A stretch of 64,000 nucleotides of DNA from Dinoroseobacter shibae DFL 12 = DSM 16493. GTDB taxonomy: Bacteria; Pseudomonadota; Alphaproteobacteria; Rhodobacterales; Rhodobacteraceae. The first letter of the stretch is position 1, and every line of letters begins with the position of its first letter. Below the pieces are notes generated by a model. The model was not told the DNA's origin. It saw nothing but the letters and a program-made list of their open reading frames with translations, and searched no databases. Where the stretch lies: assembly GCF_000018145.1 (NCBI RefSeq), contig NC_009952.1, forward strand, positions 2,046,001 through 2,110,000, read 5' to 3'. The translations under genes and the position numbers were made by a program. Shown one piece after another: positions 35,843 through 44,660 of the stretch.

Positions 35843-37909
35843 TCAGTAGGCCACCGACGGCAGCCAGGTTGCGAGCGCAGGCAGCAGGAACACCAACGCC
35901 AACCCCGTGAGCTGCAGCAGGACAAACGGGATGATCCCCTTGTAGATGTCCAGCAGCTTGATCTCCGGCGGGCAAACTCCCTTGAGATAGAACAGGGCAA
36001 ACCCGACCGGCGGAGTCAAGAATGATGTCTGCAAGGTGACTGCGACAAGAATGACGAACCACACCAGCGTCGGCTCATCCAGCACCCCGAAACCGGGGAT
36101 ATCCATGCCCAGCGCGTTCACGATGGGCCGCATCAGCGGCAGCACGATCAGCGTGATCTCGATCCAGTCCAGAACGAAGCCCAACAGGAACACGATGAAC
36201 AGGATGAACAGGATCGTGCCGTTGGGGCCCAGCCCCGTGGCCGCGATCATGTGCTCGATCAACGCGTCCCCGCCCAGCTCGCGCAGGACGTAAGAGAACA
36301 CCGTCGCCCCGAGGAAGATCGCGAAGATATAGGCGGTGGTGTTGAAGGTCGACACCAGCACATTGACCAGCTTGTGCAGGGTCAGCTTCCGATACCCCAG
36401 CGCCAGCAGGGTCGCGCCCAGCGCGCCGATGCCCGAAGCTTCGGTCGGCGTGCAGATACCTGCGAAAATCGACCCCAACACCGCCAGGATCAGGCCCAGC
36501 GTCGGCAGCACCGCGACCATCACGTCCTTGACCGCCTGCCAATCGGGCGATTGCGCACCCTCCGGCACCGGGGCCACGTCGGGCTTCAGGTACGAGATCA
36601 CGAAGATATAGACCAGGTAGAGCCCCCCGATGATCACCCCCGGGAACACCGCGGCCATGAACAGATCGCCCACCGACAGCGCCATCTGGTCCGCCATGAT
36701 GACCAGCATGATCGACGGCGGAATGAGGATGCCCAGGGTGCCCGAGGCCGACACGACCCCCGCGGCCAGGCGCGGCGAGTATTTCTGCTGCATCATCGCC
36801 GGCAGGGACAGAACCCCCAGCAGCACAACGGATGCCCCGATGATCCCCGTGGAGGCCGCAAGGATGATCCCGATCATCGTCACCGTGATCGCCAGCCCTC
36901 CGCGCGTCTTGCCGAAAAGCCGCTGCATCGAGGTCATCAGCCGCTCCGCGACCCCGCTCTCGTCCAGCATCAGCCCCATGAAGATGAACATCGGCAGGGC
37001 CACCAGAACCGCGTTCGACATGGTCGCATAGACCCGGTTCACCGTGGCGCCCAGGGTCAGGTAATCCAGCCCCGTGAGCGTGCCTTCCAGCCCGGTCCAC
37101 AGCATCAGGTCGTTGTCGAACAGGAACGCGAGCCCGCAATAGGCCACACCCACCCCCGACAGCACCCAGGCCACCGGGTACCCGGTGAACAAGAGCGCGA
37201 TGAAGGTGATGAACATCGCCACCACCAGCTTCTCTTCCGTCGTCTCCACCAGGAAACTCAGACCGAAGCCCACGACCGCGAAGGCCAGCAGCGCCATCAG
37301 CACCACACCCAGCCCGCGGCCCGGACGTTCATCCTCGTACCCGACCCAGAGCGCATGGGCATCATGGATCAACCGCGCCACTGCCGCGATGCCCAGCAAA
37401 ACGAAACTGATGGGAATGATCGCCTTGAACGCCCAGCGCAGGGGCAGACCCGTGGGGCTGTCGGAGCGCTCGTTCACCCGGTAGCTCTCGTAAAAATAAT
37501 CCCAGCCCTGGTCCACCATCAGGTAGATCAGCGGCACCAGCAGGAACAGGATGCCCAGCACCTCGATGATCCGCTGGGACCGGCGGCTGAGTTGCATGTG
37601 CAAGAGATCGACCCGCACATGGCTGTCCGTGACCAGCGCGTAGGAGATGCCGATCATCGTCACCGCGCCGTAGAAATGCCACTGGATCTCGTCCAGCTTG
37701 GGGAAGTTCTGGTTCAGCAGGTAGCGGAACAGCACCTGCGCCACGATGGCGGCAATGAGCGCGATATTGGCCCACATCACCACATGGCCCACGCCCTTTA
37801 CCGCATTGTCCAGCGCCACCGCCACCGGCTGCCTGTCGCGCTCCTCGTGTTCGAGAATATGCTCGTAGGTTTCGAGCGGGTCCTCGATCTGGGGGATGTC
37901 CACCGCCAT
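35843..37909 (-). CDS. dctQM: TRAP transporter fused small and large membrane subunits (DctQ-DctM)
   Basis: 688 residues starting at MAVDIPQIEDP, with GAGG just before the ATG. The N-terminal ~200 residues are a DctQ-type four-helix unit (ALDNAVKGVGHVVMWAN, VLFRYLLNQNFPKLDEIQW), and the rest is DctM with about twelve helices. DctM features include GYPVAWVLSGVG, LVALPMFIFMGLM, SASGTLGILIPPSIM and FAGICTPTEASGIGALG. It is a sodium-driven importer that accepts substrate from the periplasmic DctP protein. Fused QM proteins are common in taurine- and keto-acid-type TRAP systems. Its stop shares bases with an ATG before dld. The hairpin between dctP and this gene suggests less membrane protein than binding protein is made. 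Confidence 0.93.
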   Translation of the reverse strand: MAVDIPQIEDPLETYEHILEHEERDRQPVAVALDNAVKGVGHVVMWANIALIAAIVAQVLFRYLLNQNFPKLDEIQWHFYGAVTMIGISYALVTDSHVRVDLLHMQLSRRSQRIIEVLGILFLLVPLIYLMVDQGWDYFYESYRVNERSDSPTGLPLRWAFKAIIPISFVLLGIAAVARLIHDAHALWVGYEDERPGRGLGVVLMALLAFAVVGFGLSFLVETTEEKLVVAMFITFIALLFTGYPVAWVLSGVGVAYCGLAFLFDNDLMLWTGLEGTLTGLDYLTLGATVNRVYATMSNAVLVALPMFIFMGLMLDESGVAERLMTSMQRLFGKTRGGLAITVTMIGIILAASTGIIGASVVLLGVLSLPAMMQQKYSPRLAAGVVSASGTLGILIPPSIMLVIMADQMALSVGDLFMAAVFPGVIIGGLYLVYIFVISYLKPDVAPVPEGAQSPDWQAVKDVMVAVLPTLGLILAVLGSIFAGICTPTEASGIGALGATLLALGYRKLTLHKLVNVLVSTFNTTAYIFAIFLGATVFSYVLRELGGDALIEHMIAATGLGPNGTILFILFIVFLLGFVLDWIEITLIVLPLMRPIVNALGMDIPGFGVLDEPTLVWFVILVAVTLQTSFLTPPVGFALFYLKGVCPPEIKLLDIYKGIIPFVLLQLTGLALVFLLPALATWLPSVAY

Positions 37910-37993
37910 CGTTCCTCTCCTCTGGTCCTTGAATGGCGGACGCATCTGTCCAGCCGGATTTGTGCAACTGTCTGAAAAATCAGGAAATCAGGA

Positions 37994-38020
37994 GGGGCGA
38001 CGCCACATGGGCGCCGCCCC
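37994..38020 (-). terminator. hairpin between dctP and dctQM
   Basis: An 11-base-pair stem (GGGGCG... with one G-T wobble) and five-base loop begin ten bases after the dctP stop on the minus strand, with a short T-run further on (GATTTTTC). It probably ends part of the transcripts or protects the dctP message from 3' decay, so the binding protein is made in excess. Confidence 0.6.
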
Positions 38021-38029
38021 GGGCCACGG

Positions 38030-39082
38030 TCAGTCCCGCGGCAGGAAGGCGTTGCGCTTCCACAGAGCGTAGCCGTCGCGGAACGTGGTCATGTCCGCCA
38101 GTACCTTGGCGAAGAATTCATCGTTCGCGGCTTCTTCTGCGGCCACCTCGTCCCAAGTCGCCCGGAACAGCTCTAGCATCTCCGGCGACCACTGCTTCAT
38201 CTCGACACCGTTCTTTTCCACGTTGTCGATCAGCGCCGCGTGCTGGATCGCCTCACCCTCGGCGAAGCTGTCGGCCATGGACGCCTTGCAGGCGCTCTCG
38301 ATGATCGCCTTGTGCTGCTCGCTGGCGTCGTTCCAGACGTCCTTGTTGATCATCAACTCGAACACGGTCGCCTGCTGGTGCCAGCCGGGGAAGTAGTTGA
38401 ACTTCACCAGCTTGTGGAAACCGAGCCGTGCATCGATGGCGGGCATCGAGAACTCGGTCGCGTCGATGGCGCCCTTCTCCAGCGCCGGGAAGATCTCGCC
38501 GCCGGGCAGCAGCGATGTGGCCACGCCCAACTTCTGCATCACCTTGCCGCCCAACCCGAAGAACCGCATCTTCAGCCCGTTCAGATCTTCGGCCGACGTG
38601 ATCTCCTTGGCGAACCAGCCCGAGGTTTCGGGCGCCAGGATCGCGCAGGGCAGCACATGCACGTTGTAGCCGGCCTGGTCATACATCTCCTGATAGAGAT
38701 CCATGCCGTTGCCGTAATAGAGCCATGCCATGTACTCGCCCGCCTCGGGGCCAAAGGGCACAGCCGAGAACAGGGGGGCCGCCGGGATCTTGCCCGCCCA
38801 ATACCCGGCGGTGGTGTAGCCGGAGTTGATCTTGCCCGAGGACACCGCATCCAGGATCTCGAAGGCCGGGACCAGCTTGCCGGGCTCGTACACCTTCATC
38901 TTCAGCGTTCCGCCGGACATGGTCGCCAGCGCATCGGCCACCCGCGGGATCGGCGTGCCCAGCCCCGGCAGGGCCGTCGAGAACGCAATCGGGGTCTTCA
39001 GCAGCATCTTGTCGGCGGCATGGGCCATGGGCGCGGTCAGCATCGTCGCCGCGGCCAGCAGGCAGGTCAGGGTCTTTTTCAT
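38030..39082 (-). CDS. dctP: TRAP transporter periplasmic substrate-binding protein (TakP-like)
   Basis: 350 residues starting at MKKTLTCLLAAATM, with GGAGG close before the ATG; longer frames lack a signal. Residues 1-23 are a signal peptide cut after APMAHA. The mature protein is a DctP-fold receptor, with the Arg that binds the substrate carboxylate most likely in LKMRFFGLGGKVMQKLG and the gating segment PGGEIFPALEKGAIDATEFSMP. It resembles TakP-type receptors for 2-oxo acids and lactate-binding TRAP proteins. It is the first gene of the dctP-dctQM-dld operon and is divergent from the FCD GntR regulator. The linked D-lactate dehydrogenase makes lactate the best guess. Confidence 0.92.
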   Translation of the reverse strand: MKKTLTCLLAAATMLTAPMAHAADKMLLKTPIAFSTALPGLGTPIPRVADALATMSGGTLKMKVYEPGKLVPAFEILDAVSSGKINSGYTTAGYWAGKIPAAPLFSAVPFGPEAGEYMAWLYYGNGMDLYQEMYDQAGYNVHVLPCAILAPETSGWFAKEITSAEDLNGLKMRFFGLGGKVMQKLGVATSLLPGGEIFPALEKGAIDATEFSMPAIDARLGFHKLVKFNYFPGWHQQATVFELMINKDVWNDASEQHKAIIESACKASMADSFAEGEAIQHAALIDNVEKNGVEMKQWSPEMLELFRATWDEVAAEEAANDEFFAKVLADMTTFRDGYALWKRNAFLPRD

Positions 39083-39185
39083 GTTTCCTCCACGAGTTTT
39101 TTCGGCCCTCCGGGGTCTTGCATCGGGGCCAGTGTCAGGGCCGGTGCCGGGATCGTTTTCCGCCACCTTGCCGTGGTTCATAAAC

Positions 39186-39214
39186 TTGACCATCCCCTTG
39201 CGGCAAACTTTATT
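39186..39214 (+). promoter_or_regulatory. candidate promoter, plus strand
   Basis: TTGACC (39186-39191) and TTTATT (39209-39214) are 17 bases apart. The first TTATTTACCGG copy overlaps the -10 position, which would fit regulation at this site. The ~220-base leader to the regulator gene is long, so this is tentative. Confidence 0.35.
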
Positions 39215-39316
39215 TACCGGCCGCGACAATTCGTGCGCATGGCCCCTCTGCACCGGGTGCATGGCTCTGAGCCCGAAAAATAAGGTATATTTTTTGCCCT
39301 CATTTCCCTAACCCCC

Positions 39317-39326
39317 TTGGTATGCA
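39317..39326 (+). promoter_or_regulatory. TTGGTATGCA motif upstream of the FCD regulator
   Basis: Identical to the motif at 34108-34117 before aceE. It is followed by ACGG, giving an imperfect TTGGT...ACGG symmetry like a degenerate PdhR/LldR-type box. It may be the site of the adjacent regulator. Confidence 0.3.
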
Positions 39327-39433
39327 ACGGTATTCCCCAGCTGACCCCAGGCAAGCAACCCTTGAAGTCACACCCAAAAGGACAATATTATTTACCGGAC
39401 CCCCGCGCCGCCAAACGCTACCGGAGACCGCCC

Positions 39434-40216
39434 ATGCCCACCGATCCGCACATCTTCCAGCCCATCGACCACGATTCGGTCGCCGACGCCGTGGTCACGC
39501 AGATCGAGGATCTGATCGTCTCCCGCGTGCTGCGCCAGGGCGCGCGCCTGCCCGCCGAACGGGACCTGGCCGAGGCCCTCGGCGTCTCCCGCCCCAAGCT
39601 GCGCGAGGCGCTCAAACGGCTGGAGGACGAAGGCCTGCTGGAGACCCGCAAGGGCGAAGGCTCCTTCGTCGCGCAACTGACCAATACCGCCATGTCCCCG
39701 GCGCTGCTGGACCTGTTCTCCCGCCATGGCGAGGCGTTCTTCGAGTACCTCGAATACCGCAAGGAACAGGAGGCCTTCGCCGCCCGTCTCGCCGCGGAAC
39801 GCCACACCGATTTCGACGCCCAGGCGATCTCGCAACACCTAGCGAACATGCGCATAGCCCAGGACCGCGACGATGCCCGCGCCTCCATGGAAAGCGACAT
39901 CGCCTTTCACTCGGCCATCGTCGACGCATCGCACAACACCATGCTCAGTCACATGATGTCCTCGATCTACGAGCTGACCCGCCGCGGCGTGTTCTACAAC
40001 CGCGACTACCTGCGCGCCATCGACGGCACGGGCGAGATGCTGCTGGCCCAGCACGAGGCGATTGGCGCCGCCATCCTCGCCCGCGACCCCGACGCCGCCG
40101 AGGCCGCCGCCCGCGCCCATATCGACTTTGTCGGCGCCTCGTTCCGCAAGGGCGAGGAACAGCAACGCCGCGAAGCGCTCGCCGAGAAACGCTACGCCCT
40201 GACCCGGCCCGCCTGA
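39434..40216 (+). CDS. FCD-type GntR transcriptional regulator of the lactate/TRAP operon
   Basis: 260 residues starting at MPTDPHIFQP. Residues ~10-80 form the winged helix (GARLPAERDLAEALGVSRPKLREALKRLEDEGLLE), and ~100-250 the helical FCD effector domain with metal-ligand histidines in DIAFHSAIVDASHN and later LLAQHEAI. PdhR, LldR and FadR are built the same way and respond to pyruvate, lactate or acyl-CoA. It is divergent from dctP-dctQM-dld, so lactate or pyruvate is the likely effector and the TRAP operon the likely target. I do not assign lldR or pdhR because the two cannot be told apart by eye. Confidence 0.92.
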   Translation: MPTDPHIFQPIDHDSVADAVVTQIEDLIVSRVLRQGARLPAERDLAEALGVSRPKLREALKRLEDEGLLETRKGEGSFVAQLTNTAMSPALLDLFSRHGEAFFEYLEYRKEQEAFAARLAAERHTDFDAQAISQHLANMRIAQDRDDARASMESDIAFHSAIVDASHNTMLSHMMSSIYELTRRGVFYNRDYLRAIDGTGEMLLAQHEAIGAAILARDPDAAEAAARAHIDFVGASFRKGEEQQRREALAEKRYALTRPA

Positions 40217-40275
40217 CGTCCGCTCGACGCGCCCCGCCCCCGCCCTAGCTCTGGTCCAGACCGGAAAGGACAGGC

Positions 40276-41394
40276 ATGGCCCTCAACGCGATGACAGTTT
40301 CCGCGGGCACCGCCCTCGACGTGCTCCGCACCGCCTGGGCGGCGCAGCGCGCCGGGCGCCTGACGGCGGCCTACATGCTCCACGGCGCGCCCGGGGTCGG
40401 CAAATCCCAGATCGTGGCGCAACTGGCCGAAGAAATCGGCGCGCGCCTTTTCGATCTGCGCCTGACCACCATCGAGCCGCAGGATCTGCGCGGCCTGCCC
40501 TATTACGACCACGACGCCCGCAAGACCGTCTGGTACCGCCCCGAGGACCTGCCGGACGACCCCGACGCGCCCTCGGTGCTGTTTCTCGACGAACTCACCG
40601 CCGCGGCGCCCAGCCTGCAACCCACGGTCTATGGCCTGCTGCAGGAACGCCGCGTGGGCCAGCACCGCCTGCCCGACAGCGTGTTCCTCGTCGCTGCCGG
40701 AAACACGGTCGAGGACGGCGCCATCGCCTACGAGATGGGCAGCGCGCTGTCGGACCGGCTGGTGCATCTGCACGTCACCGCCTCGGCCACCGACTGGCTG
40801 GAAAACTTCGCCGTCCCCCGCGGCCTGCACCCGGCCGTCATCGCCTTCCTGCGCAGCCGCGGCGATCTTCTGTCCACCGGGGCCGCGGCCCAGGAACGCG
40901 ACGAGATCATCGCCGCCACCCCCCGCGCCTGGGAACGGGTCAGCGACATCCTCCGCGCAGTGCCCGACCGCCGCCAGCGCAACATCCTCGTGGCCGGCAC
41001 CGTGGGCGAGGCGATCGGCGCCGAATTCGCCCTCGTGGCCGACGAGGTCGCGGCCTCGGTCAAGATCGAGGAGTTGCTCGCCACCGACCGGGGCCGCCGC
41101 GCGCCACTCTATCCCGACACGATGCACGGGCTGCACGCGCTGGTCTACGGGCTGATCGGCGCGCTGACGGCCCAGACCGCGCCGCGCATCATCGAATGCA
41201 TGGCCGACCTCGCCACCCTGCCCGATGCGCGCCCCGAGCCGGTCTTCCGCACCCTGCCGCTGGAAGAATTGCGCACCCACGGGTTCGAGTTGCTGATCCA
41301 GCAGGCGCTCGCCCGCGACCTCGCCGACGCCTTCCTCGACAGCCCGGTCTATGCCGACTACGCCCGCGCGCGGGAGGATGCAGGCCTCGCATGA
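40276..41394 (+). CDS. MoxR-type AAA+ ATPase
   Basis: 372 residues. Walker A is GAPGVGKS (37-44), Walker B VLFLDELTAA (near 97-104), and the sensor region is FLVAAGNTVEDGA; the EMGSALSDRLVHLHV stretch is the usual arginine-finger neighbourhood. MoxR ATPases work with VWA-domain partners as chaperones that insert metals or mature enzyme complexes. The stop overlaps the ATG of the VWA gene (ATGA), as expected for such a pair. It is 59 bases downstream of the GntR gene, so read-through is possible, but it need not belong to lactate metabolism. No client enzyme is encoded next to it. Confidence 0.9.
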   Translation: MALNAMTVSAGTALDVLRTAWAAQRAGRLTAAYMLHGAPGVGKSQIVAQLAEEIGARLFDLRLTTIEPQDLRGLPYYDHDARKTVWYRPEDLPDDPDAPSVLFLDELTAAAPSLQPTVYGLLQERRVGQHRLPDSVFLVAAGNTVEDGAIAYEMGSALSDRLVHLHVTASATDWLENFAVPRGLHPAVIAFLRSRGDLLSTGAAAQERDEIIAATPRAWERVSDILRAVPDRRQRNILVAGTVGEAIGAEFALVADEVAASVKIEELLATDRGRRAPLYPDTMHGLHALVYGLIGALTAQTAPRIIECMADLATLPDARPEPVFRTLPLEELRTHGFELLIQQALARDLADAFLDSPVYADYARAREDAGLA

Positions 41395-42665
41395 GCCGCG
41401 CGCAATCCCACAGCCGCCGCGCCACCCATGCGCTGCAAAAGCTGTCGGAGGCCGATCCGGCGCTCGCCGCTCTCGCGCTCTGGTGCGCCCACCGCGACGC
41501 CGATCTTGCGGGCGACCTGCCCGCCGACAGCGACGGGCACACCATCCGCTACGCACCCGGCTTCGCGGCGCTGTCGCTGCCGGAGCAGATGGGCCTCTGC
41601 GCCCACCACATCCTGCACATCGCCCTGCGCCATTCCGCCCGCAGCGAAACGCTCCGCCTGCGGCTCGGACCCGGCTTCGATCCGGACCTCTTCGGCATCG
41701 CCGCCGACATCCTGATCAACGAAACCCTGCTGCAGGCGGGCTATATCCAGCCCCGCCCCCATGTCAGCCACGCCACCGTGAAACGCGAGCTTGGCATCGA
41801 CAGCCCCGCCGACCTGCTCCGGAGCTTCGACGCCGAACGCCTCTTCACGGAGATGCGCCGCGACGCCGCCGCGAAGCCCGAGGGCCAGGGCAAGACCGAC
41901 AAGATCAAGGCCATGGCGGGCGCGGACGGCTTTCGGCCCGACATCGCCCCCAGCCCCACGGGCGAGGACGGCGACGAGGACACGCCCGAGGCCCGCGATT
42001 TCGAGTGGCGCCAGCACCTCGCCCGGGCGCTGGAGGCCGGCAAACTGGCTGGCCGGGGGATCGGCGCGCTCGGCTTCCGGCTCGCCGACATCCCCGAGAC
42101 CACCACCCCGTGGGAGGTGATCCTGCGCGGCCTGCTGGACCGCGCGACACGGGCCGACCCGCGCCGCAGCTTCCGCCGCCCCGCGGGCCGCTGGGTCGCG
42201 GGCGAGGCCGAGGCGCGCGCACGCGGCCGCCCCGTCCCGGTCTTCGAGCCCGCCCTGCAGCGCGAGACGACCCAGCCCCGGATCGTGCTGGCCATCGACA
42301 GCTCCGGCTCGGTCACCGGCGATCAGCTGGCCCATTTCGCCGCGCAAATCGCCCGGATCGGGCGCCGGGTGCTGGCCGAGATCCACGTGCTGATCTTCGA
42401 CGAGACCGTGCAATCGGCCCACAAGATGCGCGGCACCCACTGGGCCGCGACCCTGGCGGGCTGGGACTTCGCCCGCGACGGTGGGACGAGTTTCGTCGAT
42501 GTGCTGGAACGCGCCGCCGCGCTGACCCCCTCGGCGGTCGTGGTGCTCACCGATCTCGACGGCCCCATGGGCGCCGCACCCGGCCGCGCCCCGGTAATCT
42601 GGGCCTGCCCCAAACCACCCGAGAGCCCCCCACCCTTCGGTCGCGTGCTGGTGCTGGACCGCTGA
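41391..42665 (+). CDS. VWA-like / putative metallopeptidase (DUF2201-type) protein, MoxR partner
   Basis: 424 residues starting at MSRAQSHSRRATHALQ, where ATGA overlaps the MoxR stop. The N-terminal part has CAHHILHIALRH, like the HExxH-type helix of DUF2201 but with His where the catalytic Glu would stand, and IAADILINETLL. The C-terminal ~150 residues are VWA-like with the metal-site motif IDSSGSV (near 303), DGGTSF and VVVLTDLDG. Such proteins are partners of MoxR ATPases and sit on the client complex. Peptidase activity is doubtful without the Glu. The long acidic/basic stretch in the middle (ARTDKIKAM to GEDGDEDTPEARD) looks flexible. Confidence 0.87.
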   Translation: MSRAQSHSRRATHALQKLSEADPALAALALWCAHRDADLAGDLPADSDGHTIRYAPGFAALSLPEQMGLCAHHILHIALRHSARSETLRLRLGPGFDPDLFGIAADILINETLLQAGYIQPRPHVSHATVKRELGIDSPADLLRSFDAERLFTEMRRDAAAKPEGQGKTDKIKAMAGADGFRPDIAPSPTGEDGDEDTPEARDFEWRQHLARALEAGKLAGRGIGALGFRLADIPETTTPWEVILRGLLDRATRADPRRSFRRPAGRWVAGEAEARARGRPVPVFEPALQRETTQPRIVLAIDSSGSVTGDQLAHFAAQIARIGRRVLAEIHVLIFDETVQSAHKMRGTHWAATLAGWDFARDGGTSFVDVLERAAALTPSAVVVLTDLDGPMGAAPGRAPVIWACPKPPESPPPFGRVLVLDR

Positions 42666-42989
42666 CAGGGCGCGCACGCCTCTCCTTCTTTTGTGCAAAA
42701 ATACTCACGACACGCCGCCCGCCGGCCCAAAGCGACACAAGCGTATCGCCGGGCCGCGGTGCGGCGCTTCACCATCCCATAGGATACGCCAGCGCAGGAC
42801 AAGGCGCAGCCGCCGCGCACCGCCGGGCCGCCCACCGGCACGGCGATCCGGATGGGCCTGTGCTGCCGCAGGCTCGTCGTCCCATGGTGGCCCCATATAC
42901 CGCGCCGCACGGCCCGAGGATCGCCGTACCGCGCCCCGCCGCCGCGCTCTGTCGTATCAAGGGGCAAACGTCGCGCCGCGAAACCGTCC
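42666..42989. other. 324-base intergenic region with no gene seen
   Basis: It lies between the convergent VWA gene and the 230-residue membrane protein. Short frames here are poor in coding character. Just after the VWA stop, CTTCTTTTGTGCAAAAATAC (42685-42704) is followed by TC and resembles CTTCATCTGTGTCAAAATAC at 53250-53269, also followed by TC just after another stop codon. No strong terminator hairpin is seen. Confidence 0.55.
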
Positions 42990-43682
42990 TTACCCCCGCG
43001 CCCGGGCCATGGCCGCCAGCCGCTCATGGGCGGAGACCGCCGCGGGGTCGAAGGACACGCTCCATTCCAGCTTGTTCTGGGCAAGGCTCGCCAGTTGCAG
43101 CTGCTGCTCGGTCAACTCGGCGTCGAACAGGGTCTCGGCCAGCATCGCCCGCTCGGCGGCGTCGAGTTCGAGGAACCGCGGGCTCTCCCCGCCCATTTGC
43201 ACCGACACGAAGGTCAGCTGCGGCACCCGCACCAGACCCGACTGCTCGATCACGAGGTGCAGCTCCCCCCGGGTCATCCCGCGCGCCGCCGCCACCCGCG
43301 CCAGCACCATGCGCGCCCGGCTGCGGAACAGGTCCATGGCCCGGGCGATCTCGGTCTCGCTGGCCAGCGCCCGGCGCTTGTCGCGGTCCGACACGGTCAG
43401 CACATAGGTCTCGATGATCAGCACGAAGCCGAACATCGCCAGCGGCGCCTGGCTGAGCGCCAGCGCCCAGTCGGGCCGCGCCAGCATCATCAGCGGAAAG
43501 GGGATCAGCGCGATCACGTAGCGCGTCAGGGATTTCTCGAACACGATCCGCCAGAACAGTTTCGAAAACCAGCGCCCGCGCGGATAGACCATCGCGCCCA
43601 GCGACAAGAGCTTGCGCGGCACATAGGTGGTGTCGAGCGTGCGGCGGCCGACGACGGTCTCCGGGGTGACGACGAAGATCAT
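42990..43682 (-). CDS. hypothetical membrane protein with a cytoplasmic helical tail
   Basis: 230 residues. A basic N terminus (~1-52) is followed by two hydrophobic segments, roughly 53-70 (RYVIALIPFPLMMLA) and 77-97 (ALSQAPLAMFGFVLIIETYVLTV), then a ~130-residue charged, helical region (SDRDKRRALASETEIARAMDLF to LAAMARARG). I do not recognise a family. The start is MIFVVTPETVVG, 60 bases downstream of the ribokinase-like gene on the same strand, so cotranscription is possible. A membrane anchor with a cytoplasmic helical domain could be a sensor or scaffold; this is not more than a description. Confidence 0.65.
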   Translation of the reverse strand: MIFVVTPETVVGRRTLDTTYVPRKLLSLGAMVYPRGRWFSKLFWRIVFEKSLTRYVIALIPFPLMMLARPDWALALSQAPLAMFGFVLIIETYVLTVSDRDKRRALASETEIARAMDLFRSRARMVLARVAAARGMTRGELHLVIEQSGLVRVPQLTFVSVQMGGESPRFLELDAAERAMLAETLFDAELTEQQLQLASLAQNKLEWSVSFDPAAVSAHERLAAMARARG

Positions 43683-43742
43683 GGGCGCGCCCTCCCTGGC
43701 GCCAAGGGGCCATGTACGCCGCGAAACGGCTCTGTCGAGGGC

Positions 43743-44660
43743 TCAGGCCAGCAGGGCGTCGATCTCGGCGCGGCTCGGCATGGACGGCCCCGCGCCGGGA
43801 CGGGTGACCGAGATCGACGCGGTCGCGCAGCCGAAGCGCAGGGCCGAGGCGGTGTCCTGTCCCTCGGCCAGGGCCGTCGCCAGCGCCCCGTTGAACGCAT
43901 CGCCCGCGCCCGTGGTCTCGACCACCGGCCCAGGGGTGAAGGCGGGCTGGTGGATGGTCTGCGTGGCGCTACGATAGAGAACGCCCTGCGCGCCGAGGGT
44001 GACGATCACAGCCCCCGGGCCCCGCGCCAGCAGGGCATCGGCGGCCCGCACCGCGTCGTCGGGGCCGGTGACGGGGTGGCCGGTGAGCGCCTCCGCCTCG
44101 GTCTCGTTCGGCGTGACGATATCGCAAAGCGCCAGCAGCGCGTCGTCGAGGGGGGCTGCGGGGGCGGGGTTGAGGATCGTGGTGACACCGGCAGCGCGGG
44201 CGATCTCGAGCCCGCGGCGGGCGGCGGGCATGGGCTGTTCGAGCTGCGTCAGAAACACGCCCGCCCCGCCGATCATCTCCGCCTGCGCGTCGAGGTCCGC
44301 AGGGCCGAGCAGCGCCGCCGCCCCCGGAGCCACGATGATCGCGTTGTCGCCGGTCGCCGGGTCGACATAGATATAGGCCGCCCCGGTATAGCTGGCCGGA
44401 TCGCGCGGCGCGGTGGCCCGCACCCCCGCCTCGGCCCAGATCGCCGCGGCCATGTCGGCAAAGGCATCCTCCCCGAGGCGTGTCAGAAACCGTGCGTCGC
44501 CGCCGGATTTCGCCGCGGCGATGGCCTGGTTGGAGCCCTTGCCGCCGGGGTTCAGCGCGAAGCTGTCGCCCAGAACGGTCTCGCCCATGCGCGGCGGGCG
44601 CGCGGCACGAAAGGCGCAATCGGCCACGAAGATACCCAGAATGACGATCGGTTTGCCCAT
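43743..44660 (-). CDS. PfkB-family sugar kinase, ribokinase-like
   Basis: 305 residues starting at MGKPIVILGIF, with GGGAGA upstream. It has the two PfkB signatures: NPGGKGSNQAIAAAKSGG near residue 40 (sugar and phosphate binding) and TTGAGDAFNGALATAL near 240, with the catalytic-base Asp. Ribokinases phosphorylate ribose at O5, but relatives act on deoxyribose, fructose or nucleosides. No ribose transporter is adjacent, so rbsK is not assigned. An 18-base palindrome at 44806-44823 upstream is a likely operator. Its neighbour downstream is the membrane protein of unknown function. Confidence 0.88.
   Translation of the reverse strand: MGKPIVILGIFVADCAFRAARPPRMGETVLGDSFALNPGGKGSNQAIAAAKSGGDARFLTRLGEDAFADMAAAIWAEAGVRATAPRDPASYTGAAYIYVDPATGDNAIIVAPGAAALLGPADLDAQAEMIGGAGVFLTQLEQPMPAARRGLEIARAAGVTTILNPAPAAPLDDALLALCDIVTPNETEAEALTGHPVTGPDDAVRAADALLARGPGAVIVTLGAQGVLYRSATQTIHQPAFTPGPVVETTGAGDAFNGALATALAEGQDTASALRFGCATASISVTRPGAGPSMPSRAEIDALLA

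Larger units (their letters stand above)
39083..39433. other. 351-base divergent regulatory region between dctP and the GntR gene
   Basis: No gene is seen. AT-richer than its surroundings, it contains an 11-base direct repeat TTATTTACCGG at 39210-39220 and 39388-39398, the motif TTGGTATGCA at 39317-39326, and a plus-strand promoter candidate. It should hold the promoters of both the TRAP-lactate operon and the regulator. Confidence 0.75.
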
